NCBI GenBank assembly: GCA_023512835.1
Contig: JAKCVP010000344.1
Coordinates: 63,501 to 127,500, forward strand
DNA from: Taxillus chinensis
Taxonomy: Eukaryota; Streptophyta; Magnoliopsida; Santalales; Loranthaceae
Reading direction: 5' to 3'
Length of the DNA stretch: 64,000 bases
Within the stretch, counting starts at the first letter, position 1, and each line of letters begins with the position of its first letter. The position numbers and the translations under genes are program-made. Below, one piece after another: positions 36,095-48,000 of this stretch. The notes under the pieces were generated by a model, which searched no databases, was not told where the DNA came from, and saw only the letters and a program-made list of their open reading frames with translations.

Positions 36095-36157
36095 CAGGTT
36101 TGAGTCTGTTAGTGGCACTGCTTTCAGGTATATCTATGCCATCAAATTCGTTGCAGT
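36095..36157 (+). repeat. 63-bp inverted repeat pair, right arm
   Basis: Reverse complement of 34830-34892. Recombination between the arms would invert about 1.2 kb. Confidence 0.95.
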
Positions 36158-36684
36158 GTACTACTCGACTCTTCCGGCCGTACCCATCCGAAACCTTTTC
36201 TTCTCGGACTACCCATTTCCATTGTTGTTGCTTTAAGCAATTGCGAACATACACGACAGAATGCCCCCTTTTGAAAGTGCTTTCTTTTAGAGAGGCAGAA
36301 ATGTCATGCTTCGGTCACCAATCTTCGATGACAGAGGTGCCCTTACTCTTCCGGTTTGAAAAGTCGCTTATGGGAGACTGTCTTTCGAGCTTCTATGGTG
36401 TTCGATTTCGAGTGGAAGGGTTGCTTTTCAGCGAGCGGAGAGACCTCTAAAAACAGAGTCGTACTTGATACACCCTACGGTAGTAGAGCACTTCGTACCT
36501 TTGTTTCACAGTGTATTCGGCCGACTAAGAGAAAGGGAGATGCTTCCGTCCTTGCTAGAAGAAAAAGAGCTGTCCCCGCGGCAAATGGTGTGTTCTTCTT
36601 ACGGAATGGGTTCGATTTCAAGCATGCTTAAGAAAGAGCTGTGTGTCTTCTGCGCGGAAAGGATATCACTTCAAGAGTCCGACG

Positions 36685-36715
36685 AAAGGGGGCGGCAGCA
36701 TACATAACCTTCTCT
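36685..36715 (+). repeat. 31-bp direct repeat, first copy
   Basis: Same as 39283-39313 (AAAGGGGGCGGCAGC to CCTTCTCT), 2.6 kb apart. The second copy lies just outside inverted repeat B. Confidence 0.9.
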
Positions 36716-39419
36716 AACTATACAAAAAACCGTATGATAAGAGTGGAGTGGAACGGCACCAAACAGACTATACCGGGAACGCATAGAAGCTCGAAAGACA
36801 GTCTCTCATTCCAGAGTCCTAGTAGGGGAGAGTTGACCTCTTTACCGAGTGAAAAGTGCGTTACGAAGAGACGATTCCGAAATCTACGTAGAGTTGGATC
36901 GACAATAGATACACTAGACTGCCGTGTGCGGGAGTTGCTGTTGCTTTGGAAGTGTTTGAAAGAAACTCTGTTTTACCGAGTGAAGAGTGTTCGAAAGGGT
37001 ATGTGAGTTGCGAATTCTCTGTGTTGTTGAATCTGTTGCTATAGCAATCCGGGATATGACTCTATGGTGGGCCCGCTGCTGGGTAGAGAAAAGCACATTC
37101 CAAAACCGAGAGGTTGTCGAGTTCCACATCCAAAGCAAGCTCTACTTAGGTGGTTAAAAGCAGTTCCGTTTAGAGACACAAGTTTCAAGGATACAACAAG
37201 CGACAGCGACCCATATCGGCCGGGTTACTTTGAGTTGTGAAGCGGAAGTGGTTATTAATACAGCAAATTCCAGACTGAAAGCGGAGTCGAATACAACAGA
37301 AGGGGAAAACGCACGACCAAAGGAAACCATAAGGAGCTATTTGGATGTACTCAGAGAAGAAACAGAAAACATGTCATGGGTGGGCGAGTCTAGTCTCTGT
37401 TTTGGGCACTTATGATTATGAAACAAGAACAGACTTACTCTTTATGGGATAACTCTAAACTCTAACAACACAACTACAACTGAAAGTTTCCGTACACTCT
37501 ACGATTTGCGACCCGGAGCGTAACCCGGATATGGAGTTCGGCCCAACAACCGGTGGTGTCTTTGCCACTACACTAAGAGATGCTCTTATAAAGACGAATC
37601 GGTCGGTACGATAGATATCCCTTATTCTTGTGTTGGGAGCGCGGGAGTACCTTTTGGAAGGGCTCGCTCAGTTCCCAAGAAACCCTAGGGTAGGGATCCT
37701 ACCTCAACACTAAAGGGTGAAACCCCAGAAGAGTGGACACAGCTCCGGTCCGGCACGTAAGTTGTACACGGGATGCTACCAGCATACAGGAGAGTACTTG
37801 AGTTTGCTCTCTAAATTCTGCATTTAGGTCTCTTTAGACAAACGTGTAATCCGCCTTTCCATCGAGGAGGCCCCTTCGGGTAATAGCGATGTCCAAATCC
37901 GGTACGAGTTGTGAAACCTGCTATCTGTTCTGTATTGTAGTCAGACTGAAAAACCCTAGGAGTGGGGGATGTCCGTGAGACTACCTTGCCCTGCCCCGCT
38001 GGGATTCTACAGGCATAGGGTTACAGGAGAGCTCTCTTTTCGGATACTTGAACACCCGGAAGCAAGTTGAATACAAGTGCTGCACACCTCTTTCAACCTC
38101 TACGCAGATCGGCGTGATACTCGTTTGTACAACTCTCTTTTCACCTCTCTTGAGTTTAAAGAAGATCTCTGATTTGCTGGTAACGTTAGACATGCTGTTT
38201 TGGACAGTTGTTACCCTCGGGGAAAGAGCTGGTACGAAATCCGCGTACGCCAATAGAGTCAAATGCGGCGGGGATCCCTAGGGTTTCCTCTCTTATCTGA
38301 AAGTGTGCCCACTCCAATCTCTTTGGCTCTCATACAAGCTCTTCTACAAGACAGTGTACTTTTCTAGAACTGCGAAACCGCTATGTGTTGTCTCTAGAGC
38401 GTAATCGAAAACCGCCGCCATACAACACGTCGAAAATGCTTTTCAAGGAATCTTCTGTTAGGAGCACACGCGTTCCACCTTTCAAGCTCTTTTCCGGCCC
38501 GATCTTCCATAGGAGAACTACCAACAATAAATAGTGCACTCTCCGAGAGTCATGAGAATGACAACAGTGCTGCTACAGCGTATCGTTCTCTCTAACAGTA
38601 GCAAGAAAGCGTATCTAAACCCCGCGGCGGGACAACCTCTCCAGTTCCGGGCATAAAAAGTTTTCGTAATACGAGATAAGAAATGCGACTAGCACACTCA
38701 ATCACGTATAGGATAGGAGGTGCCTTAGGGGTACAAATACAATAAAGCATATCGAAAAGTGGTGCATTTGGAACAACCGAGCACTTGTGGAATACGTAAC
38801 TCTAGTTGGAACCCCCCGTTTTGAAGAGAGCTCTCTTAAGGCTGCTAATTCAAGAATGGTGTTTTACATAGATAGTTGGAACGTGGTTACACGCACAACA
38901 GCAGAATGGAGAGGTGGAAGGCTGCTACTTGGTGTTGGAATATTGGGATTGGTGCAGGGACATGATACAGTAGTGGACTTGTGTCTCTTTTTCTGTGTGG
39001 AACAAAAGGTTCTCCCAAAAGAGTCGTGTACGGGCTGTCTGGTATTCTGGGTCTGTCTCTTCTGTCTTAGCAGCTCTATAAGAAAACTCTGTTTTACCGA
39101 GTGAAGAGCTTCTAAAAAGTCTTGGGTGGAAGGTGGTTGCTTTTCCGGTACCAGAATGGAGAGTTGTTGTCGGACAGGGCTCATGTACTAGCCCGCTTTC
39201 CAGACACTGTGTTTTCTACGGGTCTCTTCTTTAGGGGGTTACAAGCAACTGGGTCGCTCTCACTCGGAAAAACAGAGCCTATAAAGGGGGCGGCAGCATA
39301 CATAACCTTCTCTCTTTGTAGTGTCGGGAGATCTGGGTTCTCTTATAGAGGCCTTTTTGTCAGACACATAACATAAAGGGTAACAACTACATCTTGCAGG
39401 AGCGTGTACGGAATTCAAG

Positions 39420-41449
39420 ATTGTCTTTAGAGTCCGGGTAATCGGTCCGGTTGAAACTCTCTTCTTTCTATTTCTTTATATCTATATCTTAAGAGAGCAG
39501 AATGCGGCTGTCAAACCAATCACACTAGTAGAGTGGGCAGCCATCGATAGAGTTTCGAAGTTGTACCGTATCTCTTGTGGAATTCCGAAGTCATAATACA
39601 TAATAGTATAGTAGAGAGTCTCGCTTCGGGTATCTTTTTTTGCTGCCTGTGTATGCACAAGTGTTAGGTGGCATCACTCCGCTATTTGCTTCCCGGGCTC
39701 TATTGGATTGCACCTTAGTGCGGGATACGACTGTTTGGGTGCTTCCGGATGCACAGTGTTTGGGGAAGCCAAGTGAGTAGGCAACCCAACAACCCGTATG
39801 CGACAGAGAGCTCTCTTGTATTAGGTAACACTCAAGTGCTCTGTTTGGGGCGTTTGGTTTTTCGAGAATCACTGGGCATTTCGAGAAGGGCAGTTCCATC
39901 CGAGCAGCATGCTTCCATACCCGACCGCATCTCTACAGTCGCTCCAACCCATACACGGACAATACGACCCTTTTGGGTCCTGTTAAGACATACCGTGTCC
40001 AACCATACTCAGAGTCTTTCAGGTGGTGGGCGCCATGTCATTGACCGAATTCCGAGCATGCTTCTTAGGGCACATTCTTATCGTGTTAACACTCATGAAT
40101 GCTCTCGAAGAAAGTGTATCGGAGAATCCACGAGTCAATCGGATGTGCAAATGGATGAAGACCACCCATCGGGGAAGAGCTCTCACTGCATTTCGGGGCC
40201 GGCCAAGAGAGCCGCTTGTAACAGGTATACCTATCCCCGGGAGTGGTATCACTTCTATACGAGGTTCGAGAGCCCGTGCGAGACAATGGAATTGGAAAAG
40301 AGCAGACTTCTATGAAGCGGTACGGGAGAGATACACTCGAAACAAAGCGTTTCTGTCGCGTACTACGCGTTTTCACTTGTGTTGCGTATCTATATTAGAT
40401 GTGCTTGACATGAAGGTGAGCTTGTGGCCCATCTCCGTACCCTCGATACTGGATGCGTCACGTACCGCAGCTTTCTCTGTCTTATAGTAGTGGTTCGGTG
40501 ACCTCTCCATTCTATAGTGCTCTACCCGAGGCCAACGTCGAAGGTGGTTGAGGCAGCAGACACATTGCATGTTGTGTCCAAAGCTACACTGTTAGTGAGC
40601 GTAACCCGACCTCTGAATCTTCCGAAGCACACTCCATGCCTATTCGGTGTTTCACTCTTCGGAGACCCAAAAGAGTCGCTCACGGGCTGTCTGGTATTCT
40701 GTAAGAACCTGTAATAGACTCGCATAACACCTTTCAGTCTGTCTTTAAGTCAGTATTAGATGCGCACAACCCAAGAGTACCGAGAGCGTGCAGCACACTC
40801 CAATCATTCGCGTCGCGGGAGCAAGCAGCACATCGCTTGAAGTCAGAGGGCCCGTACTACCACACCACCCAAATAGGGACCGGAGAGCGGACCATATCCA
40901 CTGAAAGAGAATCGGCCTATGTATACGTAACCCGAGACATCCAATAGGTCCTGCCACCACGCCGCAGGGCAGCTCTCATGGGTTCTGTGATTGCTGGATG
41001 ACAGGCCAACCCAATAGCAGCGGGGGTACAGTACAACTTGTAACGTACCAATACCCGAGTGTCGCTTTCGGACTGCGTCGCATACTACAGACAGACAGAG
41101 AATCGGCCTTTCCGGTACCCAATGGTGGTTGAAATCTCGCATCGAGAGCAAGCAACACACTCGATTCCGTTTAGGTCTCTTATTTGGGGCCCCAGAACAC
41201 ACCCGAAACCATCCAACAAGACAGTGTTAGGTTCCATGAACCCGTGCGATCTCTTCTGTAGAGTAGTCCCGCATCAAGAGTACTGTTGTTCCGGTTCAAT
41301 CACTAAGAGATGTGGTATCCGGGATACCAACTGCCGGGGATACACTCTGTTAGAGAGCGGAAGTCGGGTCATAACTCTCTTATCGGAAAGAGCTTCCATA
41401 CCCAACAGAATACAGAGCTGTAAAGCCGTATGAGAGACAGAGCTTTCTT
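39420..41449 (-). repeat. 2.03-kb inverted repeat, copy B
   Basis: Reverse complement of 30732-32761. Its right end falls inside the domain V hairpin of nad4 intron 2 (41423-41458): the 5' arm AAGCCGTA is inside the repeat and the 3' arm TACGGTTC outside. Copy B is thus the one joined to the exon. Near 40380-40399 it carries a patch that differs from copy A and matches 62191-62223 exactly. Confidence 0.96.
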
Positions 41450-41512
41450 GTACGGTTCTTCTCGGGCGAATCGGCGTACCCCGCCCCGTGCGTGGGGCTT
41501 CTTTTGCTCTTT
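41423..41512 (+). other. nad4: nad4 intron 2, domains V-VI (3' end)
   Basis: Domain V at 41423-41458 pairs AAGCCGTA with TACGGTTC around a tip containing GAGAGACAGAGCTTTCTTG; it is 36 nt, with a weakened first pair. Domain VI and the splice site follow. The last two bases before the inferred exon are TT rather than the usual AY, so the exact junction is uncertain by a few bases. Confidence 0.8.
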
Positions 41513-41935
41513 CCACCATACAGGGAATTGGAGGTAGCATTCTACCGATGTCAAGTCATGGACTGGTGTCTTCTGCCCTTTTTTTATGTGTTGGTGTTCT
41601 ATATGACCGACATAAGACTCGACTTGTTAGATATTACGGAGGTTCAGTTAGCACCATGCCGAATCTCTCTACCATTTTCTTATCTTCCACTTTGGCCAAT
41701 ATGAGTTCACCTGGTACTAGCAGCTTTATCGGGGAATTTCTCATATTAGTTGGAGCTTTCCAAAAACATAGCTTAATAGCAACCTTTTCCGCGCTTGGGA
41801 TGCTTTTAGGCGCCGCGTATTCTCTTTGGGTGTATAATCGTTCGGTGTCTGGAAATTTAAAACCCGATTTCATCCATAAATTCTCCGATCCAAATGGCAG
41901 AGAAGTCTCCATTTTTATACCTTTTATTGTTGGAG
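41513..41935 (+). CDS. nad4: nad4 exon 3 (complex I subunit 4)
   Basis: Encodes the proton-pumping subunit segment IQGIGGSILPMSSHG, then ALFLCVGVLYDRHKTRLVRY, STMPNLSTIF, GTSSFIGEFLILVGAFQKH, GMLLGAAYSLWVYNR and NLKPDFIHKFSDPNGREVSI. Its 423 nt equal the standard seed-plant exon 3 with no indel, and both intron phases are preserved. Ser and Pro codons in place of conserved Leu or Phe mark likely editing sites. The frame runs past 41935 to 41961 only because it reads into the intron. The 3' junction is set by the phase and by GGGCGACC at 41936. Exons 1, 2 and 4 are absent from the window. Confidence 0.95.
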
Positions 41936-43277
41936 GGGCGACCGTCCAAACTACCAAATAAAGAAGGGGAAACAAATGAGATCTCTTTCGAGTGTGCTTT
42001 CGAAGGGACGGAGTAGTCATCCTTATAGGGTGTTTTGGTTTCGTTGAGGCAGAGTACTCCTTTGGATCCTTTTCAGTAGAGGAGAGTTTCTAGGAGGGAG
42101 CAAGAGCGGGGGCACCTCGACCCCCTGTTAAGCGACTAGGTGCAGACTCTCCAACTATAGAAGCACGAAACGGAAGAGCTTTCTACTTCGTATCGAAAAG
42201 GATAAAGTGGAGTATCTATCTTTACGATATCCGAAAAGAGAGGAGTACGGGCAACCTTGCATGGTACTTCGACCGTGTCTCCGAGGTAAAGTTGAACGAG
42301 CTTGAATGCGTAAGGGTTGGACGAGCCCATAACTCGAGCGTTCGGTCTGTTTTTATCGAAGAAATAGAAAGCCGCGTGCCCTTTACCATGAGACGGACTA
42401 AAAGTGATTATGGAAGCACCACCCATAGGAGATTCGATAACAAAAGAGTGGAAACCAGCAGCACGACCGAGGTATTCGAAAAACAGAGAATAACAAAAGA
42501 GTAACGTAAGCGATAGACTTTTTGGTAGTACCGGTGAACCAGATGGCCGCGGCGATGGAATGGATTCTGGGGCGGATGACTCGTAGTATATCTATCTAAA
42601 AGCGAAAAGCACTGAGTGTACGGTTCTTAAAATGGGCTTTCAGCGGAGAGATTGAAACGAGATTGGGCCGCGACTCTCTATTGGACGGAAACTCTCTTAG
42701 GGTGTCTCAAAAGTCTCCGAATTACTCTCTGTCTCTTGAGTATCTCTGTCTGTCTCTCGAGTCTCATTGAGAGTTGAAAGTGAATCGTTCGGGTGGGCCG
42801 AGCTCTTTGTAACTCTAGTAACAGTGGATGAAGGAGTCTACAACATGGAATTGTGTAACAACCCTAATGGACGTTGCACAGCACCCGAGCTACGGTCCGG
42901 CAGCAATAGCGCTTTCGCTAGGTTGTTCAGACTCTCACATAGGAGAACGGGACAAGACTGAATGGCAGCGTACTTGACAGACTTAAAGAAAGATTGGCAG
43001 CCGCTAGCAGACAGACTGAAAGCGTACGGGATGCTAGCATACTTGACTGACAGACTGAAAGGCAGCTAGCAAGTGACAGAGTACGCCTCGCAATTCAAGT
43101 TGGAAATGGGTATGGTAGAATGCCGTCGGAATCCAACCATTCCAATCCAATCTCTCTTCAAGTGTAAGAAAAGTCACTTTTGTGTCACCCGGGGGCACTC
43201 TGTCTTTCGAGTCCGGGTAATCGGTCCTAGGCTCTAGGCGTATATCCCCCGAAAGTAAAAGCGTTACACAGGGACGA

Positions 43278-43305
43278 CTGAAAGCACGAACCACCCAAAA
43301 CGCAC
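43278..43305 (-). repeat. 28-bp inverted repeat, left arm
   Basis: Reverse complement of 44183-44210 (GTGCGTTTTGGGTGG to GCTTTCAG). Confidence 0.93.
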
Positions 43306-43963
43306 ACGGTTCGGAGAGCTTTGACCATCCTCGGCTCTACAGTGTACGCGGCGGAGGTAAGCAACCGATAAGACTCTCTACTGTGTCTAAACTCTGAGTT
43401 TGGGGTTTTGGAAGAAGGTTCAGAAAGCCGAATTAGGCACCGCCGAACAGGACAGGTTTGGGGAGCCCAGAAGAAATCTGCTCTCTCTATTCTGGTTTCT
43501 GGATGCAATGAAATGAAAGCACTTGTATTCAACTCTTAGTAACTAAAGTGTCTGTGTCTTGTCTCTTGATTTCGCATAGCTCTTTCTGTCCCGTTGCGTT
43601 TCCCCGGCGTGAACGGTACATCCCATCCGGTTGCTTTGCTTTTTCATCCAAGTCTTTACAAGAAAGTAAGAACAAGACCTTTCTCTACCCGACCCGAGAC
43701 ACTCTGCTATGATTGGAGTGTGCTGCACGCAAGACAGAAACGCTCTACTTGAGAAAATGCCGGGAATGTCACATCTTTGTATGCAGTTCGTACCAAAAGC
43801 AAAGATCCATACAGAGTTGCCCTTGGACTTCCCTATGTTTCCGATCTACTCTACCTAAAAGAATCAAAAACCGAAACGCCGAACACCTAAAACGCACTTC
43901 CATAATGATGTGAAATCCATATTGTGTACAGACATACTAACACAAGACAAGAAAGGTTTCGTC

Positions 43964-43984
43964 CGACTGGCATCTTAGGCACTA
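43964..43984 (+). repeat. 21-bp direct repeat shared with the hydrophobic frame at 44.2 kb
   Basis: CGACTGGCATCTTAGGCACT and one more base recur at 44620-44640, inside the open frame 44168-44704. Confidence 0.9.
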
Positions 43985-44167
43985 GAGCACTTTCCATGGA
44001 AGAGAAATGGCGGGAACCGGCAGTAGTCCATCTTCCGAAACAGAAAGAGAGCACCTAGAAGAGCATGGCGCAACAACCTTCAAACACAGCATTTTGGATC
44101 GATAATGTAGCATTTATGAACTGATATCGAGGCCCGGCAGACTACATTAGAGACTAGAAGTGGTATT

Positions 44168-44704
44168 TTGTTTAAAAGCAGAGTGCGTTTTGGGTGGTTC
44201 GTGCTTTCAGAGATGGTAGAAGCCAATAACGGGCTCGGCATATCTATCTTCCAAACAAGAAAGTGGAATACGGTCCCGGTCTTCGTAAGAGTTTTCAATC
44301 CGGAAGTAACTTCTAGTGGCTCTTCAAACAGCGCGTATTCGGAGAGTCAGGGGGTTGGATCTGCTCTCTTCTTAAAATACGGAATGGAGCGGAGCGGACC
44401 AGAGTTCTTCCTCTTTGATAATACCAATCGAATCCTAGTAAAACGAATCTTGTTAGTAGTCCGTGCGAAGCTAGAAAACTTTCTGTTGTGTTGTATCGTT
44501 ACCACCTGTAGTTTACCGTATACACTAGTAGTGGCTCTTCTTTCACTAGTTCACATTCTCTTTCTTTCACTGCTTTGGAATAGATATGCTATATTGTTTT
44601 TTTCCGGGTTATCTCTTCTCGACTGGCATCTTAGGCACTACCCACTTTCGATTTGTCATCCAATCTCCCACTTTCCACTCTATTCGGAACACTCTTATAT
44701 TTAG
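44168..44704 (+). CDS. Uncharacterised hydrophobic open frame, 178 codons
   Basis: I do not recognise it. The first 100 residues are polar; the second half has two or three hydrophobic stretches (around RILLVV, then YTLVVALLSLVHILFLSLLW and AILFFSGLSLL). It contains pieces repeated nearby (44183-44210 and 44620-44640), so it may be a chimeric frame assembled from repeats, as cytoplasmic-male-sterility frames often are. It may equally be a chance frame; nothing conserved supports it, and no start signal or co-transcribed gene is evident. Confidence 0.2.
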   Translation: MFKSRVRFGWFVLSEMVEANNGLGISIFQTRKWNTVPVFVRVFNPEVTSSGSSNSAYSESQGVGSALFLKYGMERSGPEFFLFDNTNRILVKRILLVVRAKLENFLLCCIVTTCSLPYTLVVALLSLVHILFLSLLWNRYAILFFSGLSLLDWHLRHYPLSICHPISHFPLYSEHSYI

Positions 44705-45023
44705 CAGCCTTACAGTTTTCTCTTGCCCTCGCGTAGCGATGGTTCTGTCATTTCCCTAGTCGTTTTGTGTGTACTGCGTTGCTTGCTCTAACGTCGGGGT
44801 CACAACGAAACAAGGAGAGTCTACTAAGAGATCTCTTGGAAGCGGCTCCATCTCCACCTACCGGCATTTTTAGGTCTCCTCTTACAACTCTAAACCGTGT
44901 TTTACCTTGTAATTAGAAGCGAAGCAGTGCATACACGTATTGCTTTTTTAAAAGAGAATATAGGACCCAACACCTTTCTTACTCTTATAGTGCCGAAATG
45001 GGTTATGAGCGGTAGGTAACAGA

Positions 45024-48000
45024 GCGATCTCTTTCAGGTGGAACGGGAACCAATCCTTTTAACGGGATATCTATCTCTCTTCTTGGAATATCGAAAGCAA
45101 AGCCTGACATCGATAAATACGCTTCGGGCCAGGTCGACTCTATTCGATTCTCTATATCCTTTTTGAAAGATGCTATCGTAGAGCGTCCGCGAAAAGGCTC
45201 AATAGAAAGAGAATGGATGGACGGTACTTTGAGTTCCTCGGAAAGGAGAGTATTCCTGAAACATCTCTAGTAAACTCAAAAGGGTTACGAGACAACAACG
45301 AAAAGAGCTCACAGCGAAAACTGGAGTGATCTAAGAAAAGCCAGCAGCAAAGGCACCTTTAGGATTCGACGATAAAGCACATCTTGGTAGTAAGAGAGTA
45401 ATCTCCAAGCAGCTTTCGGAAAGGTAGTAACTTTACCTCTTGTGTTCCGTTCCGAGTGATAAGGTAAGCATCGTATACAAAGACTCTCTACAGGAGAGAC
45501 AATTCCCTTCTTGATTCCGCATAAGAGGTGCGCTACCCAGTGGTTCCGCGTTCTACTAAGAGTTCCCCATTGGATGATTGGTTGTATGGCGGCTAATTAC
45601 GTAATCGAAAAAGAGCCGTATGCCTCAATGACACCCTAAGAGAGACTAAAAAGTGTAACTACCATTGGAAACACATCATAAAAGACGCACCGCACCGTAT
45701 GATATGATTGGAAAAGCAGGATAAGGCATCTGGCAGAGTAGAGTATCTCTTGGAAACACTGATAGTGAGTTGAGTTACTTCACTCTGTATTCGCTGTATA
45801 AGAACACTTGCGTTTTCCAACAGCTCTTTACTCTCCAATGTTTTTGAACCATACTGCTTCCAACCTGTTCACATCCAATGTTGTGCTCTCCGAAAAAAGG
45901 CGATTTCCGGGTGTTGCTGGAAGAATCCATAAGTTAAGTATCCGGGTTTGACAGCTATGATGGTGCCGGAAGATTACTCTCTCCTTTAGAAGAAAACATA
46001 AAGATCAGTCCATTCTCTTTCTATTGAGCCTTTCATTTGTATGGGAAACTGGGCGTCGAAAAAGACATCTCTCCTATAATGTGTTTTAAAGAGAGACTTT
46101 CGGGGCGAGTAACAAGACCTCTGTGCCGGCCCCACTGTTTTGTATCCGAGTTCATCAATGGGTACCGCCGGGAGACTCTATATGAATCGTTCGGGTGGGA
46201 AGAGATGCAGCCGGAACGGAAATAATCTCAGAGCATTCCATTACTGGGGTTTTGAAAAGAGAGATGGTACACTCGCGTATAAAGAGAATCGATAAGATCG
46301 GTACGACAAGTAAAGGTAGTAGTACTTTCCGCTCCCATGAAAAAAAGAGAATTCAATCCAATTCCAGCGAATCTGCTCTTTCAAGAAACGCGACCTTACT
46401 TAAAGGTAGTGCCCGGCGCGTGATTCTCTTAAGAAAGCACTCTACTCTATGTTGTGTGTTGAGCTTCGTGAAAGAGTTGAAGTAGGCGCCCCTATAACCT
46501 TCGGTAGCGGAAGTGGATCGAACATAAAGCGAAGTACTCTCCGGCTTCTTTATTACGGACCTTAAAACCACCTTTAAAAGGATTCCATTCTTGGAGTGTT
46601 TTTCCTTTTTGAATCGAGACTATAAGAGTAAGAAACTCGGCGTAGACTACTGTAGAGAGTGCACTTGTTGGATCGCTTTTGGAAGAAGAGCTTTTTGAAT
46701 CGAGAGGATATAGGCGCTTGTGTCTAGGTCGGATACGGAGTTAAGAGTACCTTTCCAGCATCTCTTTATTGAGTTCGGCTTGAATCATGTAACGCTCGGC
46801 TCCCGAAACCCCCAGGTGTTGTGCTCCGCTCTCTATCGGACCTGTTACCGCTTCTTTTGGAATGATAGAGGTTGTTGCTGCTCTACTCTTTTGTTATACC
46901 TTATATTAGGGGCTTGTTGAAATCCATATGCTTTTTAGGGGAAGTGCTGCCGGGTGGTTTGCTCTCTTAACACAAGTGGACAGATCTCTCTAGAATTCGA
47001 CACTTTCCAACGGAGAGTCTTTCTTCTTTGCCGAATTAAAACCCGGAGAGAATGTGCCCGACCGGAATCTTTTCTTACAGAGAGTGCTATGGTATTGCGT
47101 GCCCCGAAACTCTACCTTCAGAGGACCTATTCGGCATATACATTGCTGCTTCCAACAGTACACTCTTGTTTAGGGGTTTTCTCTCCTGTACTACTATACG
47201 GAATAGGGTGGTTTATGCCTCTTTCTACAATGAATTGAACTCGCAGGAAAGCATATGCTTCTCGATACACGAGATAACATAGAGAATCCGCGTGCTTTTG
47301 ACAGGTCTCTCCTTTCTCGTTCGTAAAGCACTCTTCTCTCTTGTTCCGCACCATGGGCGGGTCTCTCTGTTGTGTTACTCACATTTCGTTAGAGCGATCT
47401 CTTTCAGGGGCATATCTATCTCTAAGAGAGCGGTTTCTTGATTGGATGGGGGACGCTTTGGGCTCGGGGATTGACTTCGGATCGAACGCAAACGGAGCGC
47501 TTACAGATTCTGGTACATGGACAGAAACGCTTTGACACTCGCGGATTCTGTCTTTATGAAATGCAGATACTCTATACTCTATTTGCATATTCGGTTTTCG
47601 GGGCGCAGCAAATCCTTAATAGAACACTATCGCTATAATCCGTAGAAAGAGGTATCTTCCAGTGAGTCTAGAGCCAGAATATCGAATCCTTGAATAGCAT
47701 GCACATTCTGCATTTCCCGAAACTAAATGTGTAACAAGCAAAACACATCCTCCTATAAGAGAATCTTTGGAGAGCAGCACTTCAAGGCAATACGCTCTAT
47801 ACGAGGTGCAGACTTTGGAGAGGTAATCGTATTCATAACAGAACCCGGGTGGGGGGACACTTTCAAGATAGATATACATTCGGTAAGAAAATCCTAATTG
47901 TATGAATTCACTACGTGTACGAAAGCTGCTGGGAAGGTGTTACACTCTGGGGCTGCCTTGTCTTCTTCAGCGGGACCTTATGGCTTTGTATCGTCTTGGA

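Larger units (their letters stand above)
33244..39419. other. Non-coding tract between trnQ and inverted repeat B
   Basis: 6.2 kb with no recognised exon. nad4 exon 2, expected upstream of nad4 exon 3 if the intron were cis, was looked for and not seen. The tract is rich in short repeats: 40 bp at 35202 and 35897, an inverted 63-bp pair at 34830 and 36095, a 52-bp piece of the large inverted repeat at 34454, and 31 bp at 36685 and 39283. Confidence 0.6.
41936..45023. other. nad4 intron 3 5' part and spacer
   Basis: Begins GGGCGACC, a variant of the group II 5' consensus, so it should be the start of nad4 intron 3. No exon 4 (about 89 nt, encoding VWMGVYPK and onward) and no complete domain V can be found. 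GAGTGTACGGTTC at 42625-42637 resembles a domain V 3' arm but has no partner. The tract includes a degenerate local repeat of GACAGACTGAAAG words at 42975-43075 and several short repeats around 43.3-44.6 kb. Confidence 0.55.

Noticed and set aside
42136..42426. Minus-strand 96-codon frame with a protein-like sequence
   Set aside because: It reads smoothly but I could not match it to any mitochondrial family. It lies antisense in presumed nad4 intron 3, so chance is likely.
42625..42637. Possible domain V 3' arm (GAGTGTACGGTTC)
   Set aside because: No complementary 5' arm upstream and no exon-like sequence after it.
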